NCBI RefSeq assembly: GCF_025840185.1
Contig: NZ_JAMPJU010000005.1
Coordinates: 124,001 to 188,000, forward strand
Direction of reading: 5' to 3'
DNA: 64,000 bases
Source: Brenneria izbisi
Lineage (GTDB): Bacteria > Pseudomonadota > Gammaproteobacteria > Enterobacterales > Enterobacteriaceae
In this document: piece after piece, positions 38,072 through 50,272 of the stretch
How positions within the stretch are numbered: the first letter of the stretch is position 1
Layout of the letters: each line of letters opens with the position of its first letter
Notes under the pieces: generated by a model
What the model saw: only the letters and a program-made list of their open reading frames with translations
What the model was told of the DNA's origin: nothing
Databases searched by the model: none
Translations under genes and position numbers: made by a program

Positions 38072-39379
38072 TCACGCGGGCGCAGCCACGACAAAAAGCT
38101 GATTAAATCCGTTAATTTCGCGCATGTACGCGATGTGTCGGCCATCTGGTGAGAACACCACCGCATCCGCACTGGGCGTCTTTTCCGTACGCCGAGTCAG
38201 GCGAACCAATTCACCGGTTGCAGCGTCACACAGCATGATGCTGTTGTCGCAGACGAAAGCCAGCGAGCGACCATCAGGCCGCCAGTTAAATGCCGACTGA
38301 ATGCTATGTGCCGTCTGCGTGACCTGGCGGGGTTGGCCGCCATTGGGGGAAATCGTCCACAGTTGAACAATGCCGTTGTCATCCTTCATTAAAAAAGCGA
38401 TGGCGTTGCCGTCGGGTGAAGCCCGCAGCCAGTGACGAGGTTGGTTCACCAATCCAGGATAACGGCGATGCTGAGTAAAAGTCAGGCGACGTTGCCGTAC
38501 ACCCTGCGGCGGTGCGGGCATCGTTGTGGCGGTGCCTGCCAGCGGCATTTCTCCGGCACAAGCATAACCCGCCAGTTCCTCTGGTAAATCGACAATAAAG
38601 ACTTCCGGCACTTTCTCTGCCGCTGCCGAAAGCGTATCGCCAATAAAGGCCAGCGCCCAGCGCTGCCGCGTACCATCGGGACGACGATACCCGCCGCAAC
38701 CGATCCAGCCCTCTTCATAGGCGCGATTAATGTCGTCGCTGCCGGGGCGAGGATGCGGCGTCGTCCGGCTGACCAGCACACAATAGTGGCTGCCGTCATA
38801 TTCCCGCGGATGCGCTTTTGGCACGGTTATCGGCGATAGCGGCACCGCCACGCCGACATTGCGTAAATCCAGCGCCGGATCGATCTCATGTAAGACATGA
38901 TCGTTGTAGGTAAAACTCATCCGGCTGGCATCCGGGCTGAATACATGCACATGCGTTCCGCCACGCAGCGCGCCAGCCTGATAAGGTGGCGTAATCGAAA
39001 ATGCATCCAACGTCACCGCATGACCAGGAAGATTATCATGGACGATAACGCCACGGCGGTGATGAAAATCATATTGCCACTGACTATCCGGGTTTTCCGG
39101 CCCATGAATAAATACATAACGCAGCGGCTCTTGCGGGCTACAGGTCACGACACCGACATGCGCACCGGCTTTAGCCTGGTAGAGCACTTCGGTTTCGCGG
39201 CTATAGAGGTTAACCCGTTCAATGGTCAGTCCGGTAAATGAAGATCCATGCGGCCTGACATCATAAACCAGCCAATTTCCATCACATGACCAGGCATTAA
39301 TGTTGGTAATCTGATGACCAGCAGCATTAAACGTTAACTGTAGTTCGTTAGGCAAATCATCTCTCCATACAATTATCAC
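38072..39379 (-). CDS. yidR: YidR-family protein (DUF3748, TolB-like beta-propeller)
   Basis: This 435-aa protein is built of WD40/TolB-like propeller repeats (FSPDASRMSFTYND, ASPDGNAIAFLMKD, WRPDGRSLAFVCDN, FSPDGRHIAYMREI). It matches the E. coli YidR family in length and in position next to yidQ. No signal peptide is evident. Its fold resembles oligogalacturonate lyase, but its activity is unknown. Confidence 0.88.
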   Translation of the reverse strand: MIIVWRDDLPNELQLTFNAAGHQITNINAWSCDGNWLVYDVRPHGSSFTGLTIERVNLYSRETEVLYQAKAGAHVGVVTCSPQEPLRYVFIHGPENPDSQWQYDFHHRRGVIVHDNLPGHAVTLDAFSITPPYQAGALRGGTHVHVFSPDASRMSFTYNDHVLHEIDPALDLRNVGVAVPLSPITVPKAHPREYDGSHYCVLVSRTTPHPRPGSDDINRAYEEGWIGCGGYRRPDGTRQRWALAFIGDTLSAAAEKVPEVFIVDLPEELAGYACAGEMPLAGTATTMPAPPQGVRQRRLTFTQHRRYPGLVNQPRHWLRASPDGNAIAFLMKDDNGIVQLWTISPNGGQPRQVTQTAHSIQSAFNWRPDGRSLAFVCDNSIMLCDAATGELVRLTRRTEKTPSADAVVFSPDGRHIAYMREINGFNQLFVVAAPA

Positions 39380-39591
39380 CCGTCAACACTTTGTAAATTA
39401 AATTCAACTTTATGTATAAGTTATTGTTTTATCAACTCAAAAACAGAACGTCTGGACAGCATTTTGTTCAAAAAAATAGAACAACACCCTCAATAACATC
39501 CGTTATCTATTTCATTAGCATCGGCGTAACATTATTCATATCGAAAGGGCATCACCTTTCACCTTTATCAATCAGAATAGGATAAGACATT

Positions 39592-39849
39592 ATGAAAAAC
39601 GTAAAAACCATCGCTGCTGCTGTCGTTCTCGCTACCCTGTCTTTCGGCGCTTCCGCCGCTGATTATGTGTCTTCACAACAGGCGCAAAATCTGGAGAAAG
39701 CCGGTGTAGTCAGCGCAACGGCCAAAGACCTGAGTTCTCTGCAAGCACAGTTGGCTGATAAAGCGGAAAAAGCGGGCGCCACAGCATATAGCATCACGTC
39801 CGCAACGGGTAATAACCTGCTGCGTGGTACTGCGGTAATTTATAACTAA
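39592..39849 (+). CDS. DUF1471 (YhcN/BhsA-type) periplasmic stress peptide, copy 1
   Basis: This 85-aa precursor has a signal peptide (cleavage after SFGASA), leaving a mature 63-aa peptide starting ADYVSSQQAQNLEKAG. The DUF1471 signature is TAYSITSATGNNLLRGTAVIYN. The family (BhsA, McbA, YhcN) responds to stress and affects biofilm or permeability. A near-identical copy lies at 45504-45761, on the other side of the dgo operon. The two leaders also look alike. The start is preceded by AGGATAAG. Confidence 0.92.
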   Translation: MKNVKTIAAAVVLATLSFGASAADYVSSQQAQNLEKAGVVSATAKDLSSLQAQLADKAEKAGATAYSITSATGNNLLRGTAVIYN

Positions 39850-39876
39850 TATTAGCTTTATCAGTATTACCCTCTT

Positions 39877-39912
39877 CCGGCTTGTCCCCTCATCAGGACA
39901 AGCCGGTTTTTT
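39877..39912 (+). terminator. Terminator of DUF1471 copy 1
   Basis: CCGGCTTGTCC/GGACAAGCCGG stem with an 8-base loop, then TTTTTT. Confidence 0.92.
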
Positions 39913-39941
39913 AGCTGGGGATAATTTATATCGTCAAATGA

Positions 39942-41231
39942 TTACCCTACGCGTTCAACGTCGCCCACCAGAAAGATGTAAGACAATGCACCCATCAGAG
40001 CAACCGCGGCAATATAGGTTAACGCGGGGGCAAAACCGTAATCCTGCGCCAGATAACCGATAATCAACGGTACGGTAATCCCGCCAAGGCCACCGACAAA
40101 GTTGAATACACCGCCGGTCAAACCAATCAGACGGATCGGCGCCAACGACGAAACCAGTGACCAGGTGATGGAGGCAAACCCATTGCCAAAGAAAGCGACG
40201 GCCATCAGCGTCATGATCCAGATCGGTTCGTTGGTATAATTAGCGCCCATAATGCAGGTTGAAATTAATAAACCACAGATGATGGGCGTTTTACGGGCAA
40301 ATCCTATCGATTTACCACTGCGCACCAGGCGATCAGCCACAAACCCTGACAATAACACACCAAAAAACGCGGCCAGGAAGGGAACAACCGTCATGAAGCC
40401 GGCGGTCAACGCGCTGATCTGCTTTTCCTGCGTCAGGTAATTTGGGAACCAGGTCAGGAAGAACCATAGCGTCGATGTCACCGCAAACTGCCCGATATAC
40501 ACACCAATCAGTTTACGGTTAAACACCAGCTTCCAGTCGGCGGCGGTTAAAGGCGCGCGGGATTTTTTCTCAGACGGCGCATCACCATCAATGATACCGC
40601 CGCCAGTGGCAATATAGTCCAGTTCTGCCTGATTGATCTTTTTACTTTTTTTCGGCGGCTGATAAACAAAATGCCAGATGAGCGCCCAGACGATGCCGAT
40701 CCCGCCCGTGACGATAAATACCCAGTGCCAACTCATGAGCTCCTGGAGCCAAATGAGCAAAGGCGTCAAAAATGCTAAACCGACAAATTGCCCGGAGGTA
40801 TAGAACCCAACGGCAGAGGCACGCTCCTGCTCAGGAAACCAGCTTGTCACCATGCGATTATTGGTCGGAAAAGCGGGGGCTTCAAATAACCCGGTCAGCG
40901 CCCGTAAACCGATTAATGACGCCAGACCGGTCGCAAACCCCTGTAATAACGTGGCGACCGACCATCCCATAATGGCAATAAAATAGGTCAGTTTTGAGCC
41001 GACGCGATCAAGGAACCAGCCCCCTGGAATTTGGAATAACGTATACGTCCAGGCGAATGCTGAAAATATATATCCCATTTGCGTTTTAGTAATACCAAAC
41101 TCTTCTTGAATATGAGCCGAAGCCACAGCCAGATTAGCGCGATCCACATAACAAATGACGACGGTAATAAATATCATCAGTAATGTGAGATAGCGTCGTT
41201 TTGTAGGACGGGTAGTTAATGTTATATCCAT
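39942..41231 (-). CDS. dgoT: D-galactonate MFS transporter DgoT
   Basis: This 429-aa anion:cation symporter of the major facilitator superfamily has 12 helices. The motifs [13 protein letters not shown] and [20 protein letters not shown] resemble E. coli DgoT, which imports D-galactonate with protons. AGGAATATAAG precedes the ATG. It lies 358 bp after dgoD, longer than other gaps in the operon, and that gap contains a 28-bp palindrome, so dgoT may have its own promoter or a processed mRNA. Confidence 0.93.
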   Translation of the reverse strand: MDITLTTRPTKRRYLTLLMIFITVVICYVDRANLAVASAHIQEEFGITKTQMGYIFSAFAWTYTLFQIPGGWFLDRVGSKLTYFIAIMGWSVATLLQGFATGLASLIGLRALTGLFEAPAFPTNNRMVTSWFPEQERASAVGFYTSGQFVGLAFLTPLLIWLQELMSWHWVFIVTGGIGIVWALIWHFVYQPPKKSKKINQAELDYIATGGGIIDGDAPSEKKSRAPLTAADWKLVFNRKLIGVYIGQFAVTSTLWFFLTWFPNYLTQEKQISALTAGFMTVVPFLAAFFGVLLSGFVADRLVRSGKSIGFARKTPIICGLLISTCIMGANYTNEPIWIMTLMAVAFFGNGFASITWSLVSSLAPIRLIGLTGGVFNFVGGLGGITVPLIIGYLAQDYGFAPALTYIAAVALMGALSYIFLVGDVERVG

Positions 41232-41346
41232 CTTATATTCCTGTTATCGCTATTTATTACGCGGACGGTAATCTTTCCCGCCCACTGTTTTGAGATATAA
41301 ACAACACCAGCAGGTGGTATGCTTTTGTTTTTCCCCGGTATGACCG

Positions 41347-41374
41347 CACTATCTCAATATTTATTGAGATAGTG
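41347..41374. repeat. Perfect 28-bp palindrome between dgoD and dgoT
   Basis: CACTATCTCAATA and TATTGAGATAGTG are 13-bp perfect arms around TT. No T-run follows on either strand. It could be a hairpin that stabilises the dgoD mRNA end or a protein-binding site. The rest of the 41232-41589 spacer shows nothing else clear. Confidence 0.85.
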
Positions 41375-41589
41375 GGCTAGATAATGGCAATGATTATTTA
41401 CATGTCCCTGGTGGACAAAAATTTCGATTCAACTTGATAATGGAACGCCATAAAAAAACTGTACCCCCCCAAGCCAATAAAAATCAAAACAGTCACCCGC
41501 ACACAAAATAAATATATGTGTGATAGTCGATATTTAATCGCTATAATGCGTTGGTGAATCGTTCTACTTTATTATTACCATTCGGCTTA

Positions 41590-42738
41590 TTACCATTCTG
41601 CAACTGCGCCATCAGGATAACGCCATACCGGGTTACGCCAGTCAGGGGCGTTTTTACTGCGTTCAATAACCAGGTCTTCATTAATTTCCACCCCAAGTCC
41701 GGGTTTATTCAGGGGATAAAAATGACCGTCGGTCATGGCAAAGTCTTCTTTATTTATTACATAGTCCAACAGTTCGGCGCCTTTATTATAATGAATACCC
41801 ATACTTTGCTCCTGAAACACCGCGTTACGCGCAACAAAGTCAAGATGTAAACAGGCCGCCAATGCAATAGGCCCCAACGGACAATGCGGCGCCAAAGCAA
41901 CGTCATAAGATTCCGCCATTGCCGCAATTTTAAAGCACTCAGTAATGCCGCCTGCGTGAGATAAATCAGGCTGAATAATGGCCAGACCGCCATCCGCCAG
42001 CACACGCTTGAAGTCAAAACGGGAGAACATACGCTCTCCTGCGGCAATCGGCAGATGGGTTTGCGCCGCCAGACGAGGATAATATTCCGCCTGTTCAGCC
42101 AGAACTGGTTCTTCAATAAATAAAGGGCGATACGGCTCCAGTTCTTTGATTAGAATTTTCGCCATCGGCGCATCGACGCGCCCATGAAAATCCAGACCGA
42201 ATTCAATGCTGTTGCCAAAGGCCTCACGAATTTCGGCCACTACCGCAACCGCGGCATCCACCTTGCGTGAGTTATCGATAATGCCCATTTCCTCACAGCC
42301 GTTCAGCTTAAACGTATCGAAACCAATTTCTGTCAGCTTTGCGATCCCCGCAATTACCTCAGCAGGACGATCGCCCCCTACCCAGCTGTAGGCTTTGATT
42401 TTATCGCGCACCAGTCCGCCCAGTAATTGATAAACCGGCACGCCCAGCACTTTGCCTTTGATATCCCATAAGGCCTGATCGATACCGGCGATCGCACTCA
42501 TCAGGATTGGGCCGCCTCGGTAGAAACCCGCCCGGTATAGCACTTGCCAGATGTCATTAATACGGGCCGGATCCTGGCCGATCAGATAGTCGGACAGTTC
42601 ATGGACGGCGGCTTCAACGGTACGCGCGCGGCCCTCAATAACCGGTTCGCCCCAACCGACAACACCTTCATCGGTTTCAATCTTCAGGAACATCCAGCGA
42701 GGCGGCAGCCGGTACGTGGTAAGTTTGGTAATTTTCAT
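41590..42738 (-). CDS. dgoD: D-galactonate dehydratase DgoD
   Basis: This 382-aa enolase-superfamily enzyme converts D-galactonate to 2-dehydro-3-deoxy-D-galactonate. Mg2+ ligands are seen at FGLDFHG (about Asp183), FIEEPV (Glu209) and AAGERMF (Glu235), with catalytic His in DFHGRV and APHCPLGP. It overlaps dgoA by 4 bp at its start, consistent with the dgoRKADT operon. Confidence 0.96.
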   Translation of the reverse strand: MKITKLTTYRLPPRWMFLKIETDEGVVGWGEPVIEGRARTVEAAVHELSDYLIGQDPARINDIWQVLYRAGFYRGGPILMSAIAGIDQALWDIKGKVLGVPVYQLLGGLVRDKIKAYSWVGGDRPAEVIAGIAKLTEIGFDTFKLNGCEEMGIIDNSRKVDAAVAVVAEIREAFGNSIEFGLDFHGRVDAPMAKILIKELEPYRPLFIEEPVLAEQAEYYPRLAAQTHLPIAAGERMFSRFDFKRVLADGGLAIIQPDLSHAGGITECFKIAAMAESYDVALAPHCPLGPIALAACLHLDFVARNAVFQEQSMGIHYNKGAELLDYVINKEDFAMTDGHFYPLNKPGLGVEINEDLVIERSKNAPDWRNPVWRYPDGAVAEW

Positions 42739-43352
42739 AGAACAGCATCCTTATAGGCGTTAACAAATGCATGCGCGTTTTGCGCTGTCACATCGACCGA
42801 CTGTCCGGCTCGGTAAAGATCGCTACCTAATCCGGCGCCGATGCAACCCGCGCGCAAGTAATCCTTCAGGTTCTCCGGCGTTACCCCGCCGACGGCAAAG
42901 ACGGGTATCTCTTTTGGCAAAACCGCTTTCAGCGCCTTGATATAATCCGGCCCAAATGCCGCCGACGGAAAAATTTTCAATGACTGGGCGCCGGCATCCA
43001 GCGCGGTAAACGCTTCCGTAGCGGTGGCGCAGCCGGGACAGACCGTCATGCCGTAATCAATGGCCCGACGGATCACCGCGGGAGAAATATTGGGCGTCAC
43101 AACCAGCTTGCTGCCGATATGATGCAACCGATCAACCGCATCAGGCTGCAACACTGTCCCCGCGCCAATCAGCGCGCGATCGCCAAAATGCTCAATCGCC
43201 AGTTGAATACTGTGATAGGGATTTGGCGAATTCAGCGGGATCTCCACCGCATCAAATCCCGCATCCAGCAATACGGCGATATGTTCCACCGCCTCGTCTG
43301 ACGTAATGCCGCGTAAAATGGCAATCAAGGGAAGATTAGTCTGCCAACTCAT
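42735..43352 (-). CDS. dgoA: 2-dehydro-3-deoxy-6-phosphogalactonate aldolase DgoA
   Basis: This 205-aa class I aldolase of the KDPG family splits 2-dehydro-3-deoxy-6-phosphogalactonate to pyruvate and glyceraldehyde 3-phosphate. The Schiff-base lysine is Lys126 ([18 protein letters not shown]), and the general acid/base is Glu37 ([10 protein letters not shown]). It overlaps dgoK by 17 bp and dgoD by 4 bp. The fused dehydratase-aldolase DgoA of older E. coli annotation is not seen here; the genes are separate. Confidence 0.95.
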   Translation of the reverse strand: MSWQTNLPLIAILRGITSDEAVEHIAVLLDAGFDAVEIPLNSPNPYHSIQLAIEHFGDRALIGAGTVLQPDAVDRLHHIGSKLVVTPNISPAVIRRAIDYGMTVCPGCATATEAFTALDAGAQSLKIFPSAAFGPDYIKALKAVLPKEIPVFAVGGVTPENLKDYLRAGCIGAGLGSDLYRAGQSVDVTAQNAHAFVNAYKDAVL

Positions 43353-44232
43353 TAACCATGCTCCTTATACCTGCCTGAAAAGCCCGATCGCCATCAAGTA
43401 ACTGCCAACGCAATCCGGCGAGTGATAATGCCTGCTCATAGCGTGCTGTCAGCGCGGGCGAACCGACCAGCGTAATCGGCTCGTCCGCCGTCACCAGATA
43501 GTGGCGCTGCATTTGCGACACCTCATTACCGATAAGTAATCCTGATAGCCAGTCACTGACCGCATGTTTGTCTAATCGGCCCAACACATGCGCCGCGCGA
43601 GTTTCAAACAGGCAACGAACGATATTGTCATCATGGAAAGCAAGCGCCAGACCTTGCTGGAATGCCTGTGGCGCAGGTTGCTGCTCACCTAATCCCACGC
43701 CAATCAGCGAGTGCGTCATCAACAGATGGTGAAGTTCGCCGGTCATCACCGTGCGGAAATCCAGTACATTGCTGTCATCAGTCCGCACCCACTTCGAATG
43801 CGTGCCCGGCATCAGGTAAAGCGGTGCCGGACATTCACGATACGCGCCGATAAGCTGGGTTTCCTCACCGCGAATTACATTGCAGTTATCGTCCCGCTCA
43901 ATACTCAGGCCGGGGACAATCCAGGCGGATAACGGCCTGGCTTCCTCTACCCGCGTCAGCCGATGGGCCACTTGCGTCAACCGCGTCGGACAAGGGAGAT
44001 AAGGCACCGACAACCAGCCGGCATTGCTGCCAATCATGCCCGCCATGACCACGGGTACATTGTGCTGCCGCCAGGGTGCGACGAGGTGCTGAAAAACCTG
44101 CCGCGGCGTCTGGCCGTTTAATCGCGTGACGCCCGCCTCGGACTTCATCGTGTCGATACAAACGCCATCCAGGTACAACCAGGCCCGCAGGTTGGTCGAT
44201 CCCCAGTCAACCGCGATATAGCTTTCACTCAT
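43336..44232 (-). CDS. dgoK: 2-dehydro-3-deoxygalactonokinase DgoK
   Basis: This 298-aa kinase has the N-terminal phosphate loop VDWGSTNLRAW and the motifs GMIGSNAGW and LMPGTHSKWV of the DgoK family. It phosphorylates 2-dehydro-3-deoxygalactonate at C6. Its ATG overlaps the dgoR stop (ATGA). Confidence 0.95.
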   Translation of the reverse strand: MSESYIAVDWGSTNLRAWLYLDGVCIDTMKSEAGVTRLNGQTPRQVFQHLVAPWRQHNVPVVMAGMIGSNAGWLSVPYLPCPTRLTQVAHRLTRVEEARPLSAWIVPGLSIERDDNCNVIRGEETQLIGAYRECPAPLYLMPGTHSKWVRTDDSNVLDFRTVMTGELHHLLMTHSLIGVGLGEQQPAPQAFQQGLALAFHDDNIVRCLFETRAAHVLGRLDKHAVSDWLSGLLIGNEVSQMQRHYLVTADEPITLVGSPALTARYEQALSLAGLRWQLLDGDRAFQAGIRSMVNELAD

Positions 44233-44927
44233 GTAATATCCTTTAGTCGTTTCGTCGAACTGGCGATCATGGTCAGCGCCGCCTGTTCCGCCGCATCAGC
44301 ATCCTGATGCCGGATAGCATCGTAAAGATCCTGATGCTCACGCAGCGTGCGCGGCATGTTAGCGTTATCCGGCATATAGGTCCGCTCGAACACCGCCCGC
44401 TGCAACGAACTGATAGCCACGCTAAGTTGTTGTAATACTGGATTATGTACCGCCGCCAACACCGCTTCATGGAAGCGGATATCCGCTTCGTTAAACGCAT
44501 CGCGATCCTGGTGATTGGCGATCATGTCGTTTAACGCCGCTTCAATAACCGCCAGTTCGCTTGAGGTCGCCCGTTCCGCAGCCCAGCGGGCAATCGTCGG
44601 TTCGACCAGATTACGCACCTCGCTCATGGCGCGGATTAGCCGCGGGTCATAGTCGGTGGCCAGAACCCATTGCAATACGTCGGTATCCAGATAATTCCAC
44701 TGGTTACGCGCCGCCACAAACGCGCCGCGATACCGCTTTACTTCCACCAGCCTTTTAGCCATCAGCGCTCTGAAAACCTCACGAATAATGTTGCGCGAGG
44801 TTTGAAACTCTTCACATAACTCTGCCTCTGCCGGTAATGACGCTCCGGGAGCGTACTTGCCGCCAACAATTTGCTGACCAATATTCAGAATGATGCGGTC
44901 GGTTTTACTCAATTCCTGCTTATTCAT
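44229..44927 (-). CDS. dgoR: FadR-subfamily GntR regulator DgoR
   Basis: This 232-aa repressor of the dgo operon responds to D-galactonate. The winged helix spans residues 8-75 (ASLPAEAELCEEFQTSRNIIREVFRALMAKRL). The FCD ligand domain follows, with metal-binding His and Asp (DIRFHEAVLAAVHNP). The start at 44927 (MNKQELSK) has GAGG 5 bases upstream; two residues earlier is a GTG. Twin GntR-type operators lie about 110-150 bp upstream. Confidence 0.94.
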   Translation of the reverse strand: MNKQELSKTDRIILNIGQQIVGGKYAPGASLPAEAELCEEFQTSRNIIREVFRALMAKRLVEVKRYRGAFVAARNQWNYLDTDVLQWVLATDYDPRLIRAMSEVRNLVEPTIARWAAERATSSELAVIEAALNDMIANHQDRDAFNEADIRFHEAVLAAVHNPVLQQLSVAISSLQRAVFERTYMPDNANMPRTLREHQDLYDAIRHQDADAAEQAALTMIASSTKRLKDIT

Positions 44928-45042
44928 CGTCACCTCAGAGATACAAAACGGGTTGATATCGCTTCCTTTACTTTACCTGTCATGCCGCTGAGCGTCGTAG
45001 AACTGTTGCACAATAACCGCCACATACGCTTCTTTCTTGAAT

Positions 45043-45080
45043 TGATTGTAGTACCATCTATATTATTCGTACTACAATCA
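45043..45080. promoter_or_regulatory. Twin DgoR operators upstream of the dgo operon
   Basis: TTGTAGTACCA (45046-45056) and TCGTACTACAA (45067-45077) both match the FadR-type GntR consensus TNGTNNNACNA exactly. They sit within a perfect inverted repeat, TGATTGTAGTAC / GTACTACAATCA. The centres are 21 bp apart, two helical turns. Confidence 0.7.
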
Positions 45081-45503
45081 AGATCACAAAACGAGCATAA
45101 AAAACAATTTTGCAACATATATAGCCAATAAATTTCAATACTCAGGTAATCAAGGAGGGATAAGCAGTGAGTTGGCGGGTACCGCTTGCTAAGCATTCAC
45201 CCTGTTATTTCAATTAAATGAAGTGATTGGCAACGCAGATAGGGCGCCATTTGTACCGGCAGAAACCCTCATTGAAGGCAAAACCGCGTGATTAAACGAC
45301 CGGAAAACATGGTCGTTTCCTTATATGTATCCTCCCCGCCTTATCATTAAACACGTTATGGCAGACGCTTCGCTAAAAATCAAAAATACTGAAAGAATAC
45401 CTCAATAAGCTCCGTTTTCTCTTCATCCTCTATCGGCGTAGTATTCCCTTCATCGAAAGGCAATGACCTTTTACACCTAACAACATTGAACAGGAAAAAT
45501 CAC

Positions 45504-45761
45504 ATGAAAAACGTAAAATTCTTCGCCGCCGCCGCCGCTCTCGCAACCCTATCCTTCGGCGCTTCCGCCGCTGATTATGTGTCTGCTCAACAGGCGCAGA
45601 AGCTGGAGAAAGCCGGCGTGGTCAGCGCAACCGCCAAAGACCTGAGCTCTCTGCAAGCACAGTTGGCTGAGAAAGCGGAAAAAGCGGGCGCTACAGCGTA
45701 TAGCATCACCTCTGCAACCGGTAATAACCTGCTGCGCGGGACTGCGGTTATCTATAACTGA
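45504..45761 (+). CDS. DUF1471 periplasmic stress peptide, copy 2
   Basis: This 85-aa precursor is nearly identical to the one at 39592-39849. The mature C-terminal part (KAGATAYSITSATGNNLLRG) is the same, and only a few positions differ in the signal and mid region. The start is at 45504 (MKNVKFFAA), with AGGAAAAAT upstream. The leader shares blocks such as ATCGGCGTA and CATCGAAAGG with copy 1, so the duplication included regulatory sequence. Function unknown beyond the family's stress association. Confidence 0.92.
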   Translation: MKNVKFFAAAAALATLSFGASAADYVSAQQAQKLEKAGVVSATAKDLSSLQAQLAEKAEKAGATAYSITSATGNNLLRGTAVIYN

Positions 45762-45790
45762 TGCGGCCTGAAAAGATAATCAAAAAATTA

Positions 45791-45829
45791 AACGGACTTT
45801 CCTCATATCAGAGGAAAGTCCGTTTTTTT
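45791..45829 (+). terminator. Terminator of DUF1471 copy 2
   Basis: ACGGACTTTCCTC/GAGGAAAGTCCGT stem followed by TTTTTT. It also ends just before yidA's stop, so it may serve both directions. Confidence 0.92.
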
Positions 45830-45842
45830 ACGCGGATTTTAA

Positions 45843-46682
45843 TTAGGCTACCGACTGGCCATCCCACTCATCATTGAGCACAAATTTCTCAATCGCATAG
45901 GCCACGCCATCTTCCTGATTGGTTTTAGTCACAAACTGACTGATTGCTTTCACCGTTTCAATGGCATTGCCCATCGCTACCCCCAGCCCGGCATACTCCA
46001 GCATCGCCAGATCGTTTTCCTGATCGCCCAGCGTCATGACGCTTTCACGCGCAATACCAAGGTGCTCGGCCAACATTCTCACCCCTGCGCCTTTATTCAC
46101 GCGCTTATCCAGAATTTCCAAGTAATAAGGGGCGCTCTTCATGATGGTATAGCGCTCAAACGCTTGCGGCGGGATCTGGCTGATGGCGTGATCCAACAGC
46201 GGCGGCTCATCAATCATCATAACTTTCGGGAAGGTCATGCTGCGATCCATCTCTTCCACCGTGCGATATTTTAGCGGGATACCGGTCAAATGTGATTCAT
46301 GAACGGTATAAGCGCTAATGTCTTTATTGGCCGTATAAACAAAATTGAAATCCATCGCGTGAAAATGAACATTCAGTTTGCGGGACAGCGCTTCAAAATA
46401 GAGATAATCATCAAAGCTCAGCGTTGTTTGCGCCACGCACTCGCCATTTATCGCACGCTGAACCAGCGCGCCATTGTTGGTGATGCAAAAACACTCTTCC
46501 TGCTGCAAATCCAGTTCCGCCAGATAACGCGCCACGCCAATGAACGGGCGCCCGGTCGCCAGCACCACCTGGACGCCTTTCGCTCTTGCCGCGGCGATAG
46601 CCGCTTTCACCGCCGGAGAAATTTGATTTTGCGGCGTCAGTAACGTTCCATCCATATCAATTGCGATCAGTTTTATAGACAT
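45843..46682 (-). CDS. yidA: Sugar-phosphatase YidA (Cof-type HAD)
   Basis: This 279-aa HAD-superfamily phosphatase has Asp9 and Asp11 in IAIDMDGTLLT, the motif LATGRP and C-terminal GDQENDLAML. It hydrolyses sugar phosphates. The dgo neighbourhood matches E. coli. The C-terminal tail (LNDEWDGQSVA) is slightly longer than in E. coli. Confidence 0.94.
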   Translation of the reverse strand: MSIKLIAIDMDGTLLTPQNQISPAVKAAIAAARAKGVQVVLATGRPFIGVARYLAELDLQQEECFCITNNGALVQRAINGECVAQTTLSFDDYLYFEALSRKLNVHFHAMDFNFVYTANKDISAYTVHESHLTGIPLKYRTVEEMDRSMTFPKVMMIDEPPLLDHAISQIPPQAFERYTIMKSAPYYLEILDKRVNKGAGVRMLAEHLGIARESVMTLGDQENDLAMLEYAGLGVAMGNAIETVKAISQFVTKTNQEDGVAYAIEKFVLNDEWDGQSVA

Positions 46683-46809
46683 AATTTTCCTACATCACCG
46701 TATTTGTTTTTATGCTAACGCGATTCAGCGATGAAGTCGCCAGTGAAATGCTGCGTGATGACACACCCATTAGATATAAAGTAAAAAGTCGCGCTGGCCT
46801 TATACGGCA

Positions 46810-47133
46810 TCATCCCCGTTTCAGTTCGGCGATTTCCCGGTGCAGATAAACCAGTTCCTCCACCAGATCACGGCAAAGGATCGCGTTCATCAGGTGATCC
46901 TGCGCATGCACCAGAATCAGATTAACCGAAATTTTTCCACGACCTTCATCCGCGCTGATCAGCGACGTTTGGATCTGGTGAGCTTTACGTGCCGCCACAG
47001 ACGCCGAATTAAGCATCCGATCTGTCTTTTCCCAGTCATGTTCTCTGGCCGCGCGCAACGCTTCCATAGCATCCGAACGCGCTTCTCCGGCATAAATAAT
47101 CAATTCCATAAGAGTGGTTTCATCCAGCTTCAT
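46810..47133 (-). CDS. PTS lactose/cellobiose-type IIA component (orphan)
   Basis: This 107-aa helical IIA protein of the lactose/chitobiose family has the phosphorylatable histidine in VHAQDHLMNA near residue 79. The start at 47133 has AGGAGA 7 bases upstream; a longer frame to 47238 lacks homology. It follows the IIB gene by about 150 bp on the same strand. No IIC permease or phospho-glycosidase lies in the neighbourhood, so it may serve a IIC elsewhere or act as a regulatory phosphocarrier. Confidence 0.88.
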   Translation of the reverse strand: MKLDETTLMELIIYAGEARSDAMEALRAAREHDWEKTDRMLNSASVAARKAHQIQTSLISADEGRGKISVNLILVHAQDHLMNAILCRDLVEELVYLHREIAELKRG

Positions 47134-47287
47134 CAGTGACTCTCCTGGGTTTCCTATGATCGTTGCTCCTGCTCTAAAAGCTGGCGCGCTTACATTTTGG
47201 ATAAGGGGTAATAGATCAGCGACGACGCGGCCCGGCATACAGGGTATCGGAACCTGAAAGATGATGGGCTATCCTGAAATACGGGAT

Positions 47288-47593
47288 CTAGCGCATCATT
47301 TTGAGGGCGTCATTCAGTACCTTTTCGCCGTTCATCATGCCGTAATCGGTAGTATTGATAACCGCAATCGGTTTATTCTTTCCCTGCGCAATAATTTTAA
47401 ACTCAGCCAGTTTATATTTAATTTGCGGTCCGAGCAGACAACAGTCATATTCATCAATCACATCGCCAAAGTCATTAAATCCTGCCGCTTTTATCTCTAT
47501 ATCAATCCCTTTTTCTTTTGCGACTTTCTCCATCCGCTGGACTAACATGCGGGTAGACATCCCCGCCGCACAACAGAGTAAGAGCCTCTTCAT
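47288..47593 (-). CDS. PTS lactose/cellobiose-type IIB component (orphan)
   Basis: This 101-aa IIB protein has the phosphocysteine in LLLCCAAGMSTRML near residue 7, preceded by MKR, and LLGPQIKYKLAEF typical of ChbB-like IIB. The start at 47593 is used because the upstream residues MRCG are outside the conserved fold. It is upstream of the IIA gene and lacks a IIC. It has two adjacent cysteines (CC) where most relatives have one. Confidence 0.87.
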   Translation of the reverse strand: MKRLLLCCAAGMSTRMLVQRMEKVAKEKGIDIEIKAAGFNDFGDVIDEYDCCLLGPQIKYKLAEFKIIAQGKNKPIAVINTTDYGMMNGEKVLNDALKMMR

Positions 47594-47790
47594 CCCGCAC
47601 CTCATCGCTTGTTTTTTTCATTCAAGCAATATAGGGAATAACATGCCACCGGTTTCATATTGGGTTTGATAATCTTTGAACATGATCATAAACAGGCGCG
47701 CGTGGCGAAAAAGTGACGCTATATTTATTATTTCATGATGATAAAAACAGGGGGGGACTTTATAACGAATGGCAATTAACGAAATATCAT

Positions 47791-47814
47791 GACAGGCCGG
47801 AACACCGGCCTGTC
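47791..47814. terminator. Inverted repeat downstream of gyrB
   Basis: GACAGGCCGG/CCGGCCTGTC, a 10-bp stem with an AACA loop. No long T-run, but the position after gyrB suggests transcription ending. Confidence 0.55.
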
Positions 47815-47836
47815 TGATTGTTGGCGCAAGGGATTA

Positions 47837-50272
<2,436 letters not shown>

